Assembly: GCF_016919405.1 (NCBI RefSeq)
Contig: NZ_CP070353.1
Coordinates: forward strand, 1,364,001-1,428,000
Length of the DNA stretch: 64,000 nucleotides
Source of the DNA: Ensifer sp. PDNC004
Lineage (GTDB): Bacteria; Pseudomonadota; Alphaproteobacteria; Rhizobiales; Rhizobiaceae
Reading direction: 5' to 3'
The notes beneath the pieces were generated by a model. The model saw nothing but the letters and a program-made list of their open reading frames with translations. It was not told where the DNA came from and ran no database searches. Position numbers and translations under genes: made by a program. Shown piece by piece: positions 28,473 to 41,104 of the stretch. The first letter of the stretch is position 1. The number at the start of each line of letters is the position of its first letter.

Positions 28473-28871
28473 TTAGAAGACGGAGCAAAGGATCTCGCCA
28501 CCAACATTCTGTTCGCGTGCCTGATGATCGGCCATCACGCCCTTCGGGGTCGAAAGGATGGTGATGCCGAGGCCGTTCGCGACCTGCGGAATGGACTTAA
28601 CCGAGACATAAACTCGGCGGCCCGGCTTGGAAACGCGGCCGATCTCACGGATCACGGAAGCGCCTTCGTAGTACTTCAGTTCGATGTTCAGCTCGGCCTT
28701 GCCGTTGCCGAATACGACTTCGGAGTACCCGCGGATGTAGCCTTCAGCCTGAAGAACATCCAGAACACGTGCACGGAGCTTCGAAGCCGGCGTGGAAACG
28801 CTCGACTTGCGGCGAGCCGCGCCGTTACGGATACGGGTGAGCATATCGCCCAGCGGATCAGTCATTGCCAT
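28473..28871 (-). CDS. rpsH: 30S ribosomal protein S8
   Basis: 132 residues. N-terminus [15 protein letters not shown] (after Met-Ala) and C-terminal signature S-T-P-K-G-V-M. S8 binds helix 21 of 16S rRNA and in E. coli represses the spc operon by binding its mRNA near rplE. I did not identify the mimic here. Confidence 0.98.
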   Translation of the reverse strand: MAMTDPLGDMLTRIRNGAARRKSSVSTPASKLRARVLDVLQAEGYIRGYSEVVFGNGKAELNIELKYYEGASVIREIGRVSKPGRRVYVSVKSIPQVANGLGITILSTPKGVMADHQAREQNVGGEILCSVF

Positions 28872-28883
28872 GTGCCCGTCTCC

Positions 28884-29189
28884 TTACCAGCTCGACTTGA
28901 CAATACCCGGCACCTTGCCGAGGTTGCCCAGTTCGCGAAGCGCAATACGCGACATACGAAGTTTACGATAGAAGGCGCGCGGACGGCCGGTAACTTCGCA
29001 ACGGTTGCGGATGCGGGTCTTGGATCCATCGCGCGGCAGGCCTGCCAGCTTGATGGTTGCCTTGAACCGCTCTTCAATCGGCAGAGACTGGTTCATGATG
29101 GTCGCCTTCAGAGCGGCACGCTTTGCAGCCTGCGAGGCAACCAATTTGCGGCGGCGCTTGTTCTTTTCAACTGCGCTCGTTTTCGCCAT
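28884..29189 (-). CDS. rpsN: 30S ribosomal protein S14, long zinc-free form
   Basis: 101 residues. This is the long form without the C-x2-C zinc motif, so it is not zinc-regulated. The C-terminus [12 protein letters not shown] and G-R-P-R-A-F-Y-R-K near residue 68 are typical. It sits in the head of the small subunit. It is 34 bases from rplE. Confidence 0.97.
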   Translation of the reverse strand: MAKTSAVEKNKRRRKLVASQAAKRAALKATIMNQSLPIEERFKATIKLAGLPRDGSKTRIRNRCEVTGRPRAFYRKLRMSRIALRELGNLGKVPGIVKSSW

Positions 29190-29223
29190 TAAAGTTATCC
29201 TTCTTTACGCTTGTCGTTACGGA

Positions 29224-29781
29224 TTACTGACGGAACGGGAAGTTGAACTCTGCGAGCAGAGCACGAGCTTCGTCGTCGTTAGTAGCCGTCGTGCAAACGA
29301 TGATGTCCATGCCCCACATCTGATCAACCTTGTCGTAGTTGATCTCAGGGAACACAATGTGTTCCTTGACGCCCATGGCGAAGTTGCCACGTCCGTCAAA
29401 GGACTTCGGGTTGAGGCCACGGAAGTCGCGAACACGCGGAAGAGCGATGTTCACGAGACGATCGAGGAACTCAAACATCCGAACGCCGCGCAGGGTAACC
29501 TTGGCACCAATCGGCATGCCTTCGCGAAGCTTGAAGCCTGCGATGGAGTTGCGAGCGCGGGTGATTACCGGCTTCTGGCCAGCAATCGCTGCGAGGTCGG
29601 CAGCAGCAACGGTCGGCTTCTTGGAGTCGCCCGTCGATTCGCCAACACCCATGTTGATGACGATCTTGTCGAGGCGCGGGATCTGCATTTCGTTGGCGTA
29701 GGAGAACTTCTCCTGCATAGCCGCACGAATACGCTCGACATATTCCTTCTTGAGCCGCGGCTCGTAAGCGGACTTAGCCAT
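29224..29781 (-). CDS. rplE: 50S ribosomal protein L5
   Basis: 185 residues. Signature region [13 protein letters not shown] near residue 39 and [11 protein letters not shown] near residue 130. It binds 5S rRNA and contacts the P-site tRNA. It overlaps the upstream rplX by 8 bases. Confidence 0.98.
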   Translation of the reverse strand: MAKSAYEPRLKKEYVERIRAAMQEKFSYANEMQIPRLDKIVINMGVGESTGDSKKPTVAAADLAAIAGQKPVITRARNSIAGFKLREGMPIGAKVTLRGVRMFEFLDRLVNIALPRVRDFRGLNPKSFDGRGNFAMGVKEHIVFPEINYDKVDQMWGMDIIVCTTATNDDEARALLAEFNFPFRQ

Positions 29782-30085
29782 CGATCACTACTCCCGAACG
29801 CTTGGCCACGCGGACCTTCTTGTCGCCATCGATCTTGAAACCGACGCGGGTCGGCTTGCCATCCTTCGGATCGGCAATCGCGATGTTCGAAAGATGGATC
29901 GAGGCTTCCTTGTTGATGATGCCGGCTTCCTGGCTCTGGGTCTGGCGCTGGTGACGCTTCACCATGTTTACGCCACGCACGACAGCCCGGTCTTCCTTCG
30001 GCATTACCTGTACGACTTCGCCGGTACGACCCTTGTCCTTACCGGTGAGAACGACGACTTTGTCGCCTTTACGGATCTTTTGCAT
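29774..30085 (-). CDS. rplX: 50S ribosomal protein L24
   Basis: 103 residues. KOW motif [14 protein letters not shown] at 6-19, then [10 protein letters not shown] near 37. L24 starts 50S assembly by binding the 5' end of 23S rRNA. Its stop lies inside the rplE start region, so translation is coupled. Confidence 0.97.
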   Translation of the reverse strand: MQKIRKGDKVVVLTGKDKGRTGEVVQVMPKEDRAVVRGVNMVKRHQRQTQSQEAGIINKEASIHLSNIAIADPKDGKPTRVGFKIDGDKKVRVAKRSGVVIDG

Positions 30086-30099
30086 CTCTTAACGCTCCC

Positions 30100-30468
30100 T
30101 TAGAGTACTTCTGGAGCCAGCGAGATGATCTTCATGTGGTTCTTGGCGCGAAGTTCGCGCGGAACCGGTCCGAAGATACGGGTGCCGATCGGCTCTTTCT
30201 TGTTATCGATAAGAACGGCTGCGTTGGTGTCAAAACGGATGACAGAGCCATCCGGACGGCGGATGTCCTTCGCAGTGCGAACGACAACAGCCTTCATGAC
30301 ATCACCCTTCTTTACGCGGCCGCGCGGAATGGCTTCCTTGATCGAAACGACAATGATGTCGCCGACCGACGCATACTTGCGCTTGGAGCCGCCCAGCACC
30401 TTGATGCACATGACACGACGTGCGCCGGAATTATCCGCCACGTCGAGGTTTGTTTGCATCTGAATCAT
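30100..30468 (-). CDS. rplN: 50S ribosomal protein L14
   Basis: 122 residues. Start [16 protein letters not shown] and C-terminal [19 protein letters not shown] are those of L14 everywhere. It forms bridges to 16S rRNA. A 178-base gap to rpsQ upstream marks the conventional boundary between the S10 and spc operons, so a promoter is plausible there. Confidence 0.98.
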   Translation of the reverse strand: MIQMQTNLDVADNSGARRVMCIKVLGGSKRKYASVGDIIVVSIKEAIPRGRVKKGDVMKAVVVRTAKDIRRPDGSVIRFDTNAAVLIDNKKEPIGTRIFGPVPRELRAKNHMKIISLAPEVL

Positions 30469-30646
30469 GTCAGGTCGCCTTCTTGTTGTTACCAGGCCGG
30501 TTGGGTCGAAACCCCCTCGCCCGGCTTATAGTGCTCATCTCAAAGCAAAAGAACGCCCGGAATCGAGCGTTCCCCTGCTTCAATTGCGTGCTTCATACAG
30601 GTATTTTCCCAAGACGCAAGGGTCTTGGCGTCAAAACCTGCTGAAA

Positions 30647-30883
30647 TCAAGCGTGGGCGGCGACTACCGTCCAGCGCTTATCCTTCGAGATCGGCGCGCA
30701 TTCCTCGATGGAAACGACGTCACCAACCTTGTACTGGTTGTTTTCGTCATGCGCCTTGTACTTCTTCGAGCGACGGACGGTCTTCTGGAGGATCGGGTGC
30801 GCAAAGCGGCGCTCGACCCGTACGACGACGGTCTTGTCGTTCTTGTCGCTGACAACAGTGCCCTGCAGAATGCGTTTCGGCAT
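30647..30883 (-). CDS. rpsQ: 30S ribosomal protein S17
   Basis: 78 residues. [12 protein letters not shown] start and [12 protein letters not shown] near residue 29 identify S17, an OB-fold protein that binds the 5' domain of 16S rRNA. It is the last gene of the S10 operon. Confidence 0.97.
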   Translation of the reverse strand: MPKRILQGTVVSDKNDKTVVVRVERRFAHPILQKTVRRSKKYKAHDENNQYKVGDVVSIEECAPISKDKRWTVVAAHA

Positions 30884-30895
30884 ATTTTCTGGTCC

Positions 30896-31096
30896 TTAGG
30901 CCTTGGCTTCTGCCGCCTTCTGGCGGGCAATGGTTTTGACGCGTGCGATGTCCTTGCGGACTTCGTTGATACGCGAAGACTTCTCGAGCTGGCCGGTTGC
31001 CTTCTGGAAGCGCAGGTTGAACTGCTCCTTCTTCAGCTTGGCGAGCTCTTCGTTGAGTTGATCGGCGCTCAGGGCGCGAACATCTACAGCTTTCAT
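30896..31096 (-). CDS. rpmC: 50S ribosomal protein L29
   Basis: 66 residues, two-helix hairpin. Signature [16 protein letters not shown] near residue 22. It lies at the tunnel exit and with L23 forms the docking site for trigger factor and SRP. It is 11 bases after rplP. Confidence 0.97.
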   Translation of the reverse strand: MKAVDVRALSADQLNEELAKLKKEQFNLRFQKATGQLEKSSRINEVRKDIARVKTIARQKAAEAKA

Positions 31097-31107
31097 GAGT
31101 TCACTCC

Positions 31108-31521
31108 TTACTCTGCGATACGCTGCACGAAGCGCGTCTTGACAGAGAGCTTGGCAGCGCCAAGACGAAGTGCCTCACGGGCAAGTTCTTCGCTGACACC
31201 ATCGATCTCAAACATCATTCGGCCGGGCTTGACCTTGCATGCCCAGTATTCGACCGACCCCTTACCCTTACCCATGCGGACTTCCGTCGGCTTGGCGGTA
31301 ACCGGAACGTCAGGGAACACACGGATCCAGACGCGGCCGGCGCGCTTCATGTGGCGCGTGATCGCGCGGCGGGCCGCTTCGATCTCGCGTGCATTCACGC
31401 GGTTGGGTTCCTGAGCCTTAAGGCCGAATTCACCGAAAGCGAGATCAGATCCGCCCTTGGCTACGCCCTTGATGCGGCCCTTGAACTGCTTGCGATACTT
31501 CGTACGCTTTGGCTGCAACAT
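31108..31521 (-). CDS. rplP: 50S ribosomal protein L16
   Basis: 137 residues. Start [11 protein letters not shown] and the R-M-G-K-G-K-G motif near residue 80 are typical. L16 lies by the A site and supports peptidyl transfer. The Arg of the P-R-x-G region, a hydroxylation site in some bacteria, sits in R-M-G-K-G-K. Confidence 0.98.
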   Translation of the reverse strand: MLQPKRTKYRKQFKGRIKGVAKGGSDLAFGEFGLKAQEPNRVNAREIEAARRAITRHMKRAGRVWIRVFPDVPVTAKPTEVRMGKGKGSVEYWACKVKPGRMMFEIDGVSEELAREALRLGAAKLSVKTRFVQRIAE

Positions 31522-31559
31522 TTTTTTACTTCTCCGATATTGGCTGCCAAACGCGAATG

Positions 31560-32294
31560 TTACGCGTTTTCACGACGGCGGTCACGATCGCCACGGTCGC
31601 GATCACGGCCTGCCGGGCCCTGGTTGTCACTTTCGATCGCGCGACGCTCGGAAGCCATCGGATCGTGCTCAAGGATTTCGCCCTTGAAGATCCAGACCTT
31701 GATGCCGCAGATACCGAAAGCGGTTTCCGCTTCAGCCGTGCCGTAGTCGATGTCCGCACGCAGCGTGTGCAGCGGAACGCGACCTTCGCGGTACCATTCG
31801 GTACGAGCGATTTCGGCGCCACCGAGACGGCCGGCGCAGGTGATCTTGATGCCTTCGGCGCCAAGACGCATGGCCGACTGAACAGCGCGCTTCATCGCAC
31901 GGCGAAAAGCCACGCGGCGCTCGAGCTGCTGGGCAATCGACTGAGCAACGAGCGTTGCGTCGACTTCCGGCTTGCGCACTTCAACGATGTTGAGGTGCGT
32001 CTCAGAGTTGGTCATCTCGGAAAGCTTCTTGCGGAGCTTCTCGATGTCAGCGCCCTTCTTGCCGATGATCAGGCCCGGACGAGCAGAGTGGATCGTGACG
32101 CGGCACTTCTTGTGCGGACGCTCGATAACCACCTTGGCAATGCCGGCAGCCTTGAGTTCTTCCATCAGGTAAGCGCGGATCTTCAGGTCTTCGTGAAGAA
32201 GCTGGCCGTATTCGGCGTTGTCCGCGAACCAGCGGCTGTCCCAGGTCCGGTTGATACCGAGACGGAAGCCGATTGGATTAATCTTCTGACCCAT
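31560..32294 (-). CDS. rpsC: 30S ribosomal protein S3
   Basis: 244 residues. [12 protein letters not shown] start, KH domain with G-L-I-I-G-K-K-G near residue 75, and the S3 C-terminal domain to about 210. The last about 25 residues are a hydrophilic R/D-rich tail, longer than E. coli but normal in rhizobia. S3 lines the mRNA entry and has helicase activity with S4 and S5. It shares one base with the rplV stop. Confidence 0.98.
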   Translation of the reverse strand: MGQKINPIGFRLGINRTWDSRWFADNAEYGQLLHEDLKIRAYLMEELKAAGIAKVVIERPHKKCRVTIHSARPGLIIGKKGADIEKLRKKLSEMTNSETHLNIVEVRKPEVDATLVAQSIAQQLERRVAFRRAMKRAVQSAMRLGAEGIKITCAGRLGGAEIARTEWYREGRVPLHTLRADIDYGTAEAETAFGICGIKVWIFKGEILEHDPMASERRAIESDNQGPAGRDRDRGDRDRRRENA

Positions 32295-32683
32295 TATGCG
32301 GCCTCCCCTTTGGCTTCCACTTCACGGACGACGATCGTCAAGTGCGAGAACGGCTTTTCGACACGCGATGCACGGCCGCGACCACGAGCGTGGAAGCGCT
32401 TCATGACAATCGACTTGCCAACGTAAGCTTCTGCAACGACGAGCGAATCGACGTCGAGATCGTGGTTGTTCTCTGCGTTTGCAATGGCAGATTCAAGGGT
32501 CTTCTTGACCGTCTCTGCAATGCGCTTGCGGGAGAATTCCAGTTCGGCCAGAGCGCGATCGACCTTCTTGCCGCGGATCATCGCGGCAACCAGGTTGAGC
32601 TTCTGGGGGCTGACGCGGATCGTGCGCGCAACTGCCTGCGCCTCATTATCCTTCAGCCGGCGTTCGGCTTTTGCCTTGCCCAT
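32294..32683 (-). CDS. rplV: 50S ribosomal protein L22
   Basis: 129 residues. Core [11 protein letters not shown] near residue 23. The tunnel-lining hairpin reaches [11 protein letters not shown] near residue 95. Changes in this loop give macrolide resistance in other species; the hairpin looks intact here. It is 2 bases after rpsS and overlaps rpsC by one base. Confidence 0.98.
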   Translation of the reverse strand: MGKAKAERRLKDNEAQAVARTIRVSPQKLNLVAAMIRGKKVDRALAELEFSRKRIAETVKKTLESAIANAENNHDLDVDSLVVAEAYVGKSIVMKRFHARGRGRASRVEKPFSHLTIVVREVEAKGEAA

Positions 32684-32685
32684 TG

Positions 32686-32964
32686 TTACTTCCTCTTTGC
32701 CTTCTTGTCCGCACCGTGACCGTAGTAGGTCCGGGTCGGAGAGAATTCACCAAACTTGTGGCCGACCATGTCTTCGTTGACGCTGACCGGAACGTGCTTG
32801 CTGCCGTTGTAGACGCCGAAGGTGAGACCGACAAACTGCGGAAGGATCGTGGAGCGGCGGCTCCAGATCTTGATCACTTCGTTGCGACCGCCTTCGCGGA
32901 CCTTCTCAGCCTTCTTGAGAAGATAACCGTCAACGAACGGACCTTTCCATACTGAACGAGTCAT
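32686..32964 (-). CDS. rpsS: 30S ribosomal protein S19
   Basis: 92 residues. [12 protein letters not shown] and [11 protein letters not shown] near residue 71 identify S19, which binds with S13 in the small-subunit head. It follows rplB by 15 bases. Confidence 0.98.
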   Translation of the reverse strand: MTRSVWKGPFVDGYLLKKAEKVREGGRNEVIKIWSRRSTILPQFVGLTFGVYNGSKHVPVSVNEDMVGHKFGEFSPTRTYYGHGADKKAKRK

Positions 32965-32979
32965 TCGAGACTTCCTCTC

Positions 32980-33816
32980 TTACTTCTTCTTCTGGTGGCG
33001 CGAGCGCATGATGAACTTGTCGGTCGACTTGTTCGAGCGCGTACGCTTACCCTTCGTGGGCTTGCCCCACGGGGTAACCGGGTGACGACCACCCGAGGTA
33101 CGGCCTTCACCACCGCCGTGCGGGTGGTCAACCGGGTTCATGACGACGCCGCGAACGTGCGGCTTCTTGCCACGCCAACGCGAACGACCAGCCTTACCGT
33201 CATTGATGTTGCCGTGGTCGGGGTTCGACACGGCGCCGATCGATGCGAGGCAGGAACCATGCACCAGGCGCTGTTCGCCAGAGTTCAGGCGAAGGATCGC
33301 CATGCCCTGGTCGCGGCCAACGAGCTGTGCGTAGGTACCGGCGGAGCGGGCCATCTGGCCGCCCTTGCCCGGCTTCATTTCCACGTTGTGGATGATGGAG
33401 CCGACCGGAATGTACTGCAGCGGCATCGTGTTACCGGGCTTCACGTCAACGGCCTTCTCCGAAGCGATGACCTTGTCGCCGGCAGCGAGGCGCTGCGGAG
33501 CGAGGATGTAGGCCTTTTCGCCGTCGGCGTAGTTGACGAGCGCGATGAACGCGGTGCGGTTCGGGTCGTATTCCAGACGCTCGACGGTGCCTTCAACGTC
33601 GAACTTGCGACGCTTGAAGTCTACCAGACGATAGGTGCGCTTGTGACCGCCGCCCTGAAAGCGAACGGTGATGCGACCGAGGTTGTTGCGACCGCCCTTG
33701 GAAGACAGGCCTTCGGTCAGCGCCTTGACCGGCTTGCCCTTGTAGAGGCCGGACCGGTCAACGATGACCAGCTGACGCTGGCTCGGGGTCGTCGGATTGA
33801 AATTTTTCAATGCCAT
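32980..33816 (-). CDS. rplB: 50S ribosomal protein L2
   Basis: 278 residues. An OB-fold and an SH3-like barrel, ending with [13 protein letters not shown] near residue 228. The His within it is essential for peptidyl transferase in E. coli. L2 joins the subunits and shapes the active centre. The N-terminus [13 protein letters not shown] is the alphaproteobacterial form. Confidence 0.98.
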   Translation of the reverse strand: MALKNFNPTTPSQRQLVIVDRSGLYKGKPVKALTEGLSSKGGRNNLGRITVRFQGGGHKRTYRLVDFKRRKFDVEGTVERLEYDPNRTAFIALVNYADGEKAYILAPQRLAAGDKVIASEKAVDVKPGNTMPLQYIPVGSIIHNVEMKPGKGGQMARSAGTYAQLVGRDQGMAILRLNSGEQRLVHGSCLASIGAVSNPDHGNINDGKAGRSRWRGKKPHVRGVVMNPVDHPHGGGEGRTSGGRHPVTPWGKPTKGKRTRSNKSTDKFIMRSRHQKKK

Positions 33817-33859
33817 TTTCTTGTTCCCTTTTGGGTTTTTACCCTAATGGGCCTATCCG

Positions 33860-34153
33860 TTAGAGACCGGTGGAGACGTCGATGGACTGACCGTCGGCGA
33901 GCGTGATGACCGCCTTCTTCACGTCCTTCTGCTTTCCGGCAAAGCCGCGGAAACGCTTCGTCTTGCCCTTGCGGACCAGCGTGTTCACGGCCGTAACCTT
34001 GACGCCGAACAGAGCTTCGACAGCAGCCTTGATCTCAGGCTTCGAAGCGTCCTTGGCAACGTTGAAGACGACCTGGTTCTGTTCGGAAACCAGCGTCGAC
34101 TTTTCAGTGATCGAGGGGGACACGATCACGTCGTAGTGGCGAAGATCCGTCAT
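33860..34153 (-). CDS. rplW: 50S ribosomal protein L23
   Basis: 97 residues. [13 protein letters not shown] near residue 7 and [13 protein letters not shown] near residue 56. It forms the trigger factor and SRP dock at the exit tunnel. Its start overlaps the rplD stop by 4 bases. Confidence 0.98.
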   Translation of the reverse strand: MTDLRHYDVIVSPSITEKSTLVSEQNQVVFNVAKDASKPEIKAAVEALFGVKVTAVNTLVRKGKTKRFRGFAGKQKDVKKAVITLADGQSIDVSTGL

Positions 34154-34770
34154 TTGAACCGCTCCTCCAGAGCTTCCACGGCAGCCTTGGAAAGCACGAG
34201 CTTGCCACGGCGCAGAATGTCGTAAACGTTGATGCCCTGAACCGGCAGAACGTCCACATTCGGGATGTTCTGGGCTGCGAGCTTGAAGTTGTTCTCGATC
34301 TCGGCGCCGCCGATGATGAGAGCGTTGGTGAGGCCGAGCGAGGCAAACACCCCGGCGAGTGCCTTGGTCTTGGCTTCCTTGGCAACGAGATCGTCGATGA
34401 CGATGATCTCTTCAGCCTTCAGCTTGGCCGAGAGTGCATGGCGCAGGCCGAGAGCACGAACCTTCTTCGGAAGGTCGTGTGCGTGGCTGCGGACAACCGG
34501 GCCATGAGCCTTACCACCGCCGCGGAACTGCGGAGCGCGAGCGGAGTGGTGGCGGGCGCGGCCCGTACCCTTCTGCTTGTACATCTTGGCGCCGGTGCGC
34601 GAAACTTCCGCGCGGCCCTTGGCCTTGTGCGTGCCCTGCTGCTTCTTGGCGAGCTGCCAGCGAACGACGCGGGCAATGATGTCTTCACGGGGTTCGAGGC
34701 CGAAAATGGCGTCCGAAAGGGAAACCTTTCCTGCGTCCTTGCCCTCGAGGGTTTTGACGTTGAGATCCAT
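34150..34770 (-). CDS. rplD: 50S ribosomal protein L4
   Basis: 206 residues. The tunnel loop contains [13 protein letters not shown] near residue 63 and G-G-G-K-A-H-G-P near 83. In E. coli, L4 also represses the S10 operon by binding the leader; the present leader has a hairpin but I cannot match it to that site. It overlaps rplW by 4 bases. Confidence 0.98.
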   Translation of the reverse strand: MDLNVKTLEGKDAGKVSLSDAIFGLEPREDIIARVVRWQLAKKQQGTHKAKGRAEVSRTGAKMYKQKGTGRARHHSARAPQFRGGGKAHGPVVRSHAHDLPKKVRALGLRHALSAKLKAEEIIVIDDLVAKEAKTKALAGVFASLGLTNALIIGGAEIENNFKLAAQNIPNVDVLPVQGINVYDILRRGKLVLSKAAVEALEERFK

Positions 34771-34782
34771 TACTCGGCTCCC

Positions 34783-35469
34783 TTACTTCGATGCTTCGGC
34801 GCGCACAGCGGCCGGACGCGGAGCGCCTTCCGGGGTGCCCGACTTGATGGCGTCACGAACGACGATCCAGGCACCCTTGGAGCCGGGGACAGCGCCCTTG
34901 ACCAGGATCAGACCGCGGTCTTCATCGGTCGATACGACTTCCAGGTTCTGGGTGGTAACGCGCGTCTGGCCCATGTGACCAGCCATGCGCTTGCCCTTCC
35001 AAACGCGGCCCGGGTCCTGGTTGGAACCGGTAGAACCATGCGAACGGTGCGATACGGAAACGCCGTGCGTTGCACGCAGACCGCCGAAGTTGTGGCGCTT
35101 GATGGCGCCGGCAAAGCCCTTACCGATCGTGGTACCGGTGACGTCGACGAGCTGACCGGCAACGAAATGGTTCGCCGTCAGTTCTGCACCGATGTCGATC
35201 AGGTTGTCCGCGGAAACGCGGAACTCGACGAGCTTCGCCTTCGGCTCGACGTTGGCAGCGGCAAAGTGGCCGCGCATCGCCTTCGGCGTGTTCTTGACCT
35301 TGGAGCGGCCAGCACCGAGCTGGACAGCAACGTAGCCGTTCTTTTCTTCCGTACGCTGGGCTACCACCTGGCAGCTTTCCAGCTTCAAAACTGTAACCGG
35401 GATATGCTCACCGGCGTCGTTATAGACGCGGGTCATTCCCACTTTCTGTGCAATCACACCTGAACGCAT
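34783..35469 (-). CDS. rplC: 50S ribosomal protein L3
   Basis: 228 residues from the ATG giving [14 protein letters not shown]; an upstream ATG would add 15 non-conserved residues. The central motif [16 protein letters not shown] near residue 135 contains the Gln that is methylated by PrmB in other bacteria. L3 is one of the first proteins of 50S assembly. Confidence 0.97.
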   Translation of the reverse strand: MRSGVIAQKVGMTRVYNDAGEHIPVTVLKLESCQVVAQRTEEKNGYVAVQLGAGRSKVKNTPKAMRGHFAAANVEPKAKLVEFRVSADNLIDIGAELTANHFVAGQLVDVTGTTIGKGFAGAIKRHNFGGLRATHGVSVSHRSHGSTGSNQDPGRVWKGKRMAGHMGQTRVTTQNLEVVSTDEDRGLILVKGAVPGSKGAWIVVRDAIKSGTPEGAPRPAAVRAEASK

Positions 35470-35608
35470 TGGTTCATTCCTCTTGAGAGTTAGTGACGGA
35501 GCGAGCCCCTTCACATCTCTGGTTTAAGGTTTCCTTGAGATCATCCGATCTTGAGGTCGCCCGTTTTTGGAAGCCGTTGGACCGAGGTCCACGTACCTTC
35601 CTTGTTTA

Positions 35609-35917
35609 TTAAAGCTTGATTTCCACGTCGACGCCGGCAGCCAGGTCGAGCTTCATCAGCGCGTCAACGGTCTGCGGGGTCGGGTCTACGATGTCGAGAA
35701 GGCGCTTGTGGGTGCGCATTTCGAACTGTTCACGGCTCTTCTTGTCGACGTGCGGCGAGCGGTTGACCGTAAACTTTTCAATGCGCGTCGGCAGCGGTAC
35801 GGGACCGCGCACGCTTGCACCGGTACGCTTTGCAGTCGACACGATTTCACGCGTCGAGGCGTCGAGGATCCGGTGATCAAACGCCTTGAGGCGGATGCGG
35901 ATGTTCTGGCCGTTCAT
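35609..35917 (-). CDS. rpsJ: 30S ribosomal protein S10 (NusE)
   Basis: 102 residues. [15 protein letters not shown] start and the signature R-T-H-K-R-L-L-D-I near residue 69. S10 also acts as NusE with NusB and NusG in antitermination and transcription-translation coupling. It is the first gene of the S10 operon, after the gap to tufA. Confidence 0.98.
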
Positions 35918-36237
35918 ACGACTTATCCTTGTTCAGGTTACTTGCGGTTTCCGTGGAAAAACACGCAGTGAACTTCGTTTAATTTCGGCCAGTCCGCTAA
36001 CTTTTCAAAGATCGGAGGGACAGGGTTTCCCCTGCCCCTTCCTATTTGAGCGGCCGTGGCCGGCCTGTCTTTCTGTGAGCGCACAACGCCGAAGCACCGT
36101 GCAAATCACGCGTGGGCGCCATTTGCACTATTTCGTCGTCTTCGGCAAGCCGTGCGACCAACTAAATCTTTCGGGGCGGGTATGTCCAAGGCGCATAGCA
36201 CATGCGCCTTGTGTCTTCCCGCCCTCAGTCTCGTCGA
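35918..36237. other. Gap between tufA and rpsJ: S10 leader, hairpin and palindrome
   Basis: About 320 bases with no gene. On the minus strand it holds the tufA 3' end, a GTGCAAAT palindrome (annotated separately), a stem with nine of ten pairs at 36016-36039 (AGGGGCAGGG with CCCTGTCCCT), and then TTTGAAAAG. The latter could be a weak -35 for rpsJ. No clear strong terminator separates the str and S10 operons. Confidence 0.5.
36099..36128. repeat. Palindrome GTGCAAAT-N14-ATTTGCAC, copy beyond tufA
   Basis: Perfect 8-base arms around a GC-rich 14-base centre. A second element with identical arms and spacing, but a partly different centre, lies beyond the tufB 3' end. I see no others in the window. 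It is probably a short dispersed palindromic element of rhizobial genomes. Confidence 0.7.
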
Positions 36238-37413
<1,176 letters not shown>

Positions 37414-37483
37414 TTCCGGCTCTCCGTTTTCTATCCCCTACCGGGGAAAACTTTTAACTTCTGTCAGCGTCTGGGTATTCCGG

Positions 37484-39583
37484 TCACTTCTGACCGGAAT
37501 ACTTCGCCTGGATTTCCTGCGCGACGTTCGACGGAACCGGCGCGTAGTGATCGAAGGTCATCGTGTACTGCGCGCGGCCCTGAGACATGGAGCGCAGGTT
37601 GTCGACGTACTTGAACATGTTCGCCAGCGGAACGTTTGCGTTGATCACAACGGCAACGCCACGCGATTCCTGGCCCTGGATCTGGCCACGGCGGGAGTTC
37701 AGGTCGCCGATAACGTCGCCGACGTAGTCTTCCGGCGTTACGACTTCGACCTTCATCATCGGCTCGAGAAGCTGTGCACCAGCCTTCTTGGCCGCTTCAC
37801 GGAAGCAAGCACGCGATGCGATTTCGAAGGCGAGAACCGACGAGTCGACGTCGTGGAATGCACCGTCGATGAGCGTCGCCTTGACGCCGAGCATCGGGAA
37901 GCCAGCGAGCGGACCCGAAGACAGAACGCTTTCGATACCCTTCTGAACGCCCGGGATGTATTCCTTCGGAACAGCACCGCCGACGATCTTGGATTCGAAG
38001 ACGAAATCTTCGCCATCCGGGTTCGGTTCGAACACGAGCTTGACGCGCGCGAACTGACCGGTACCACCGGACTGCTTCTTGTGCGTGTAGTCTTCTTCGT
38101 GCTGACGCGTGATGGTTTCGCGGTAGGCAACCTGCGGAGCACCGACGTTGGCTTCAACCTTGAACTCGCGACGCATACGGTCGACGATGATGTCGAGGTG
38201 AAGTTCGCCCATGCCAGCGATGATCGTCTGGCCGGATTCCTGGTCGGTCTTGACGCGGAACGACGGGTCTTCAGCTGCCAGGCGGTTGAGCGCGAGGCCC
38301 ATCTTTTCCTGGTCGCCCTTGGACTTCGGCTCGATCGCGATCTGGATGACCGGCTCGGGGAATTCCATGCGCTCGAGGATAACCGGCTTCAGCGGGTCGC
38401 AGAGCGTGTCACCCGTGGTGGTTTCCTTGAGACCGGCCAGAGCAACGATGTCGCCTGCAAAGGCTTCTTCGATGTCTTCACGGCTGTTCGAGTGCATCTG
38501 CAGCATGCGGCCGACGCGCTCGCGCTTTTCCTTGACCGTATTCATCACAGACGAGCCCTTTTCGAGCTTGCCCGAGTAGATGCGTGCGAAGGTCAGCGAA
38601 CCGACGAAGGGGTCGTTCATGATCTTGAACGCGAGCATCGAAAGCGGCTCGGCGTCGTCAGCATGACGTTCGATTTCAGCTTCGGTCTTGGCGTCGATGC
38701 CCTTGATCGCCGGAATGTCGAGCGGCGACGGCAGGTAGTCGACAACCGCGTCGAGAAGCGGCTGAACGCCCTTGTTCTTGAACGCGGTACCGCAGAACAT
38801 CGGGTGGAACTTCACGTCGATGGTGCCGCGGCGAACGAGTTCGCGGATCTTGTCGTTCGAGGGCATGTTGCCTTCGAGGTAGGCTTCCATCGCGGCTTCG
38901 TCGATCTCGACAACGGTCTCGATCAGCTTTTCGCGATATTCTTCAGCCTTGTCCTTCATGTCGTCCGGGATCTCGACGACGTCCCACTGGGCGCCGAGCG
39001 ATTCGTCGCGCCAGACGAGAGCGTTCATCTCGACCAGGTCGATAACACCCTTGAACTCGGTTTCAGCGCCGATCGGCAGCTGCATGACGACGGCAATCGC
39101 GCCCAGACGAGTCTTGATCATCTCGACCGAGCGGTAGAAGTCCGCGCCGGTCTTGTCCATCTTGTTGCAGAAGATCATGCGCGGAACGTTGTACTTTTCC
39201 GCCTGACGCCAGACGGTTTCCGTCTGCGGCTCAACACCGGCGTTGGCATCGAGAAGCGCGATAGCGCCGTCGAGAACGCGCAGCGAACGCTCGACTTCGA
39301 TGGTGAAGTCAACGTGGCCGGGGGTGTCGATAATGTTGAAGCGGCGAGCCTTGCCGTCACGACCCTTCCAGAAGGTGGTCGTCGCAGCAGACGTGATCGT
39401 GATGCCGCGTTCCTGCTCCTGCTCCATCCAGTCCATGGTAGCGGCGCCGTCATGGACTTCGCCGATCTTGTGGGACTTGCCGGTGTAGTAAAGGATGCGC
39501 TCGGTCGTCGTGGTCTTGCCGGCGTCGATGTGCGCCATGATACCGAAGTTACGGTAATCTTCGATTTTGTATTCGCGTGCCAT
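37484..39583 (-). CDS. fusA: Elongation factor G
   Basis: 699 residues. G1 motif A-H-I-D-A-G-K-T-T at 17-25, D-T-P-G-H near 88, N-K-M-D near 142. Domains II-V follow, with the domain IV translocation loop. It moves tRNA-mRNA after peptide transfer and acts in ribosome recycling. It lies between rpsG and tufA in the str order. Confidence 0.98.
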   Translation of the reverse strand: MAREYKIEDYRNFGIMAHIDAGKTTTTERILYYTGKSHKIGEVHDGAATMDWMEQEQERGITITSAATTTFWKGRDGKARRFNIIDTPGHVDFTIEVERSLRVLDGAIALLDANAGVEPQTETVWRQAEKYNVPRMIFCNKMDKTGADFYRSVEMIKTRLGAIAVVMQLPIGAETEFKGVIDLVEMNALVWRDESLGAQWDVVEIPDDMKDKAEEYREKLIETVVEIDEAAMEAYLEGNMPSNDKIRELVRRGTIDVKFHPMFCGTAFKNKGVQPLLDAVVDYLPSPLDIPAIKGIDAKTEAEIERHADDAEPLSMLAFKIMNDPFVGSLTFARIYSGKLEKGSSVMNTVKEKRERVGRMLQMHSNSREDIEEAFAGDIVALAGLKETTTGDTLCDPLKPVILERMEFPEPVIQIAIEPKSKGDQEKMGLALNRLAAEDPSFRVKTDQESGQTIIAGMGELHLDIIVDRMRREFKVEANVGAPQVAYRETITRQHEEDYTHKKQSGGTGQFARVKLVFEPNPDGEDFVFESKIVGGAVPKEYIPGVQKGIESVLSSGPLAGFPMLGVKATLIDGAFHDVDSSVLAFEIASRACFREAAKKAGAQLLEPMMKVEVVTPEDYVGDVIGDLNSRRGQIQGQESRGVAVVINANVPLANMFKYVDNLRSMSQGRAQYTMTFDHYAPVPSNVAQEIQAKYSGQK

Positions 39584-39616
39584 AGTGGACTGCCTCTTGA
39601 GACGTTCGCGCCAGAA

Positions 39617-40105
<489 letters not shown>

Positions 40106-40164
40106 CTATTTAGCGCTCTACCACGCGGAGGACCTCGCGCAGCGCCGGGATTTTCAAAACCGAA

Positions 40165-40536
40165 TTACTTCGGACGCTTCGCACCGTACTTCGAACGGCG
40201 CTGCTTGCGGTTCTTGACGCCCTGGGTATCGAGAACACCACGGATGATGTGATAACGAACGCCCGGAAGGTCCTTAACGCGGCCGCCACGGATCATCACG
40301 ACCGAGTGTTCCTGAAGGTTGTGGCCTTCACCCGGAATGTAGCCGATGACTTCGAAGCCGTTCGTCAGGCGAATCTTGGCAACCTTACGCAGAGCCGAGT
40401 TCGGCTTCTTCGGGGTCGTCGTGTAAACGCGGGTGCAAACGCCACGCTTCTGCGGGTTTTCCTGCAGAGCAGGAACCTTGTTGCGCTTTACCTGTGCCTG
40501 ACGAGGCTTACGGATCAGCTGGTTTACGGTAGGCAT
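40165..40536 (-). CDS. rpsL: 30S ribosomal protein S12
   Basis: 123 residues. The decoding-centre motifs [10 protein letters not shown] (40-49) and G-R-V-K-D-L-P-G (85-92) carry Lys at the two positions where streptomycin-resistance changes usually fall (E. coli Lys42 and Lys87), so this is the wild-type form. It is the first gene of the str operon. Confidence 0.98.
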
Positions 40537-41104
40537 ATACCCATCCCTTGCAAAATCTTGTCACATTACCCTTGCGGGCGGATCGTTGCCGTCGCCGGCA
40601 GTTTCGAACGCCTCATGAAATGCGCAAAACAAGGGCCGATCCGCCTTTTCCGCAGATGGCCCCAAATAAAGCAGAGGACGCACTATCGTGTGCGTCGTGC
40701 GTGCAGCATTGTAGTCGTCAGCGTGCGTTTCGAACCTTGTTTGAGGCGAACTTCAGAACGCGACGTTCCGAACCAGCCAGCCTCACATGGGCTCCGATGC
40801 GGCGGGGTGTACTGATTTCAAGGCGAACAGTCAAGGGCAATTAAGAAATATTCCCGGGCGCGTTCGCCCGGCATGCCTGAAAAACAAGGCTTTTGCACAT
40901 GGTTTGGCGCTTGGCGCCCGCCTCGTTTGCCCCTCTATGCCCGGAGTGTCTGACGGGATTAAGGAATCGGCAACCACTTTGTGGGGGTTTTCCACCACGA
41001 TCGACTCGCTCTCCACGGCAAGCGTCCGCGCGGCACTGCATTTCCATCGCGCTGATTCAAAAAGGACGCTAAGGTCGCGCCAAGCCCATTCGAAAGGAAA
41101 CAAA
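40537..41104. other. Divergent intergenic region upstream of rpsL
   Basis: About 570 bases without a convincing gene. It contains the probable str-operon promoter (annotated separately) with a long leader of roughly 260 nt, and the upstream side of the small acidic plus-strand gene. Short frames here overlap only each other. I see no tRNA or known riboswitch. Confidence 0.5.
40806..40834 (-). promoter_or_regulatory. Probable promoter of the str operon
   Basis: On the minus strand -35 TTGACT and -10 TACACC with a 17-base spacer. It is preceded by an A/T-rich stretch (TATTTCTTAATTG) that could act as an UP element for alpha-CTD. It lies about 270 bases before rpsL. Confidence 0.5.

Noticed and set aside
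30469..30646. Small gene in the rplN-rpsQ gap
   Set aside because: Only shadow frames; the gap is better explained as an operon boundary.
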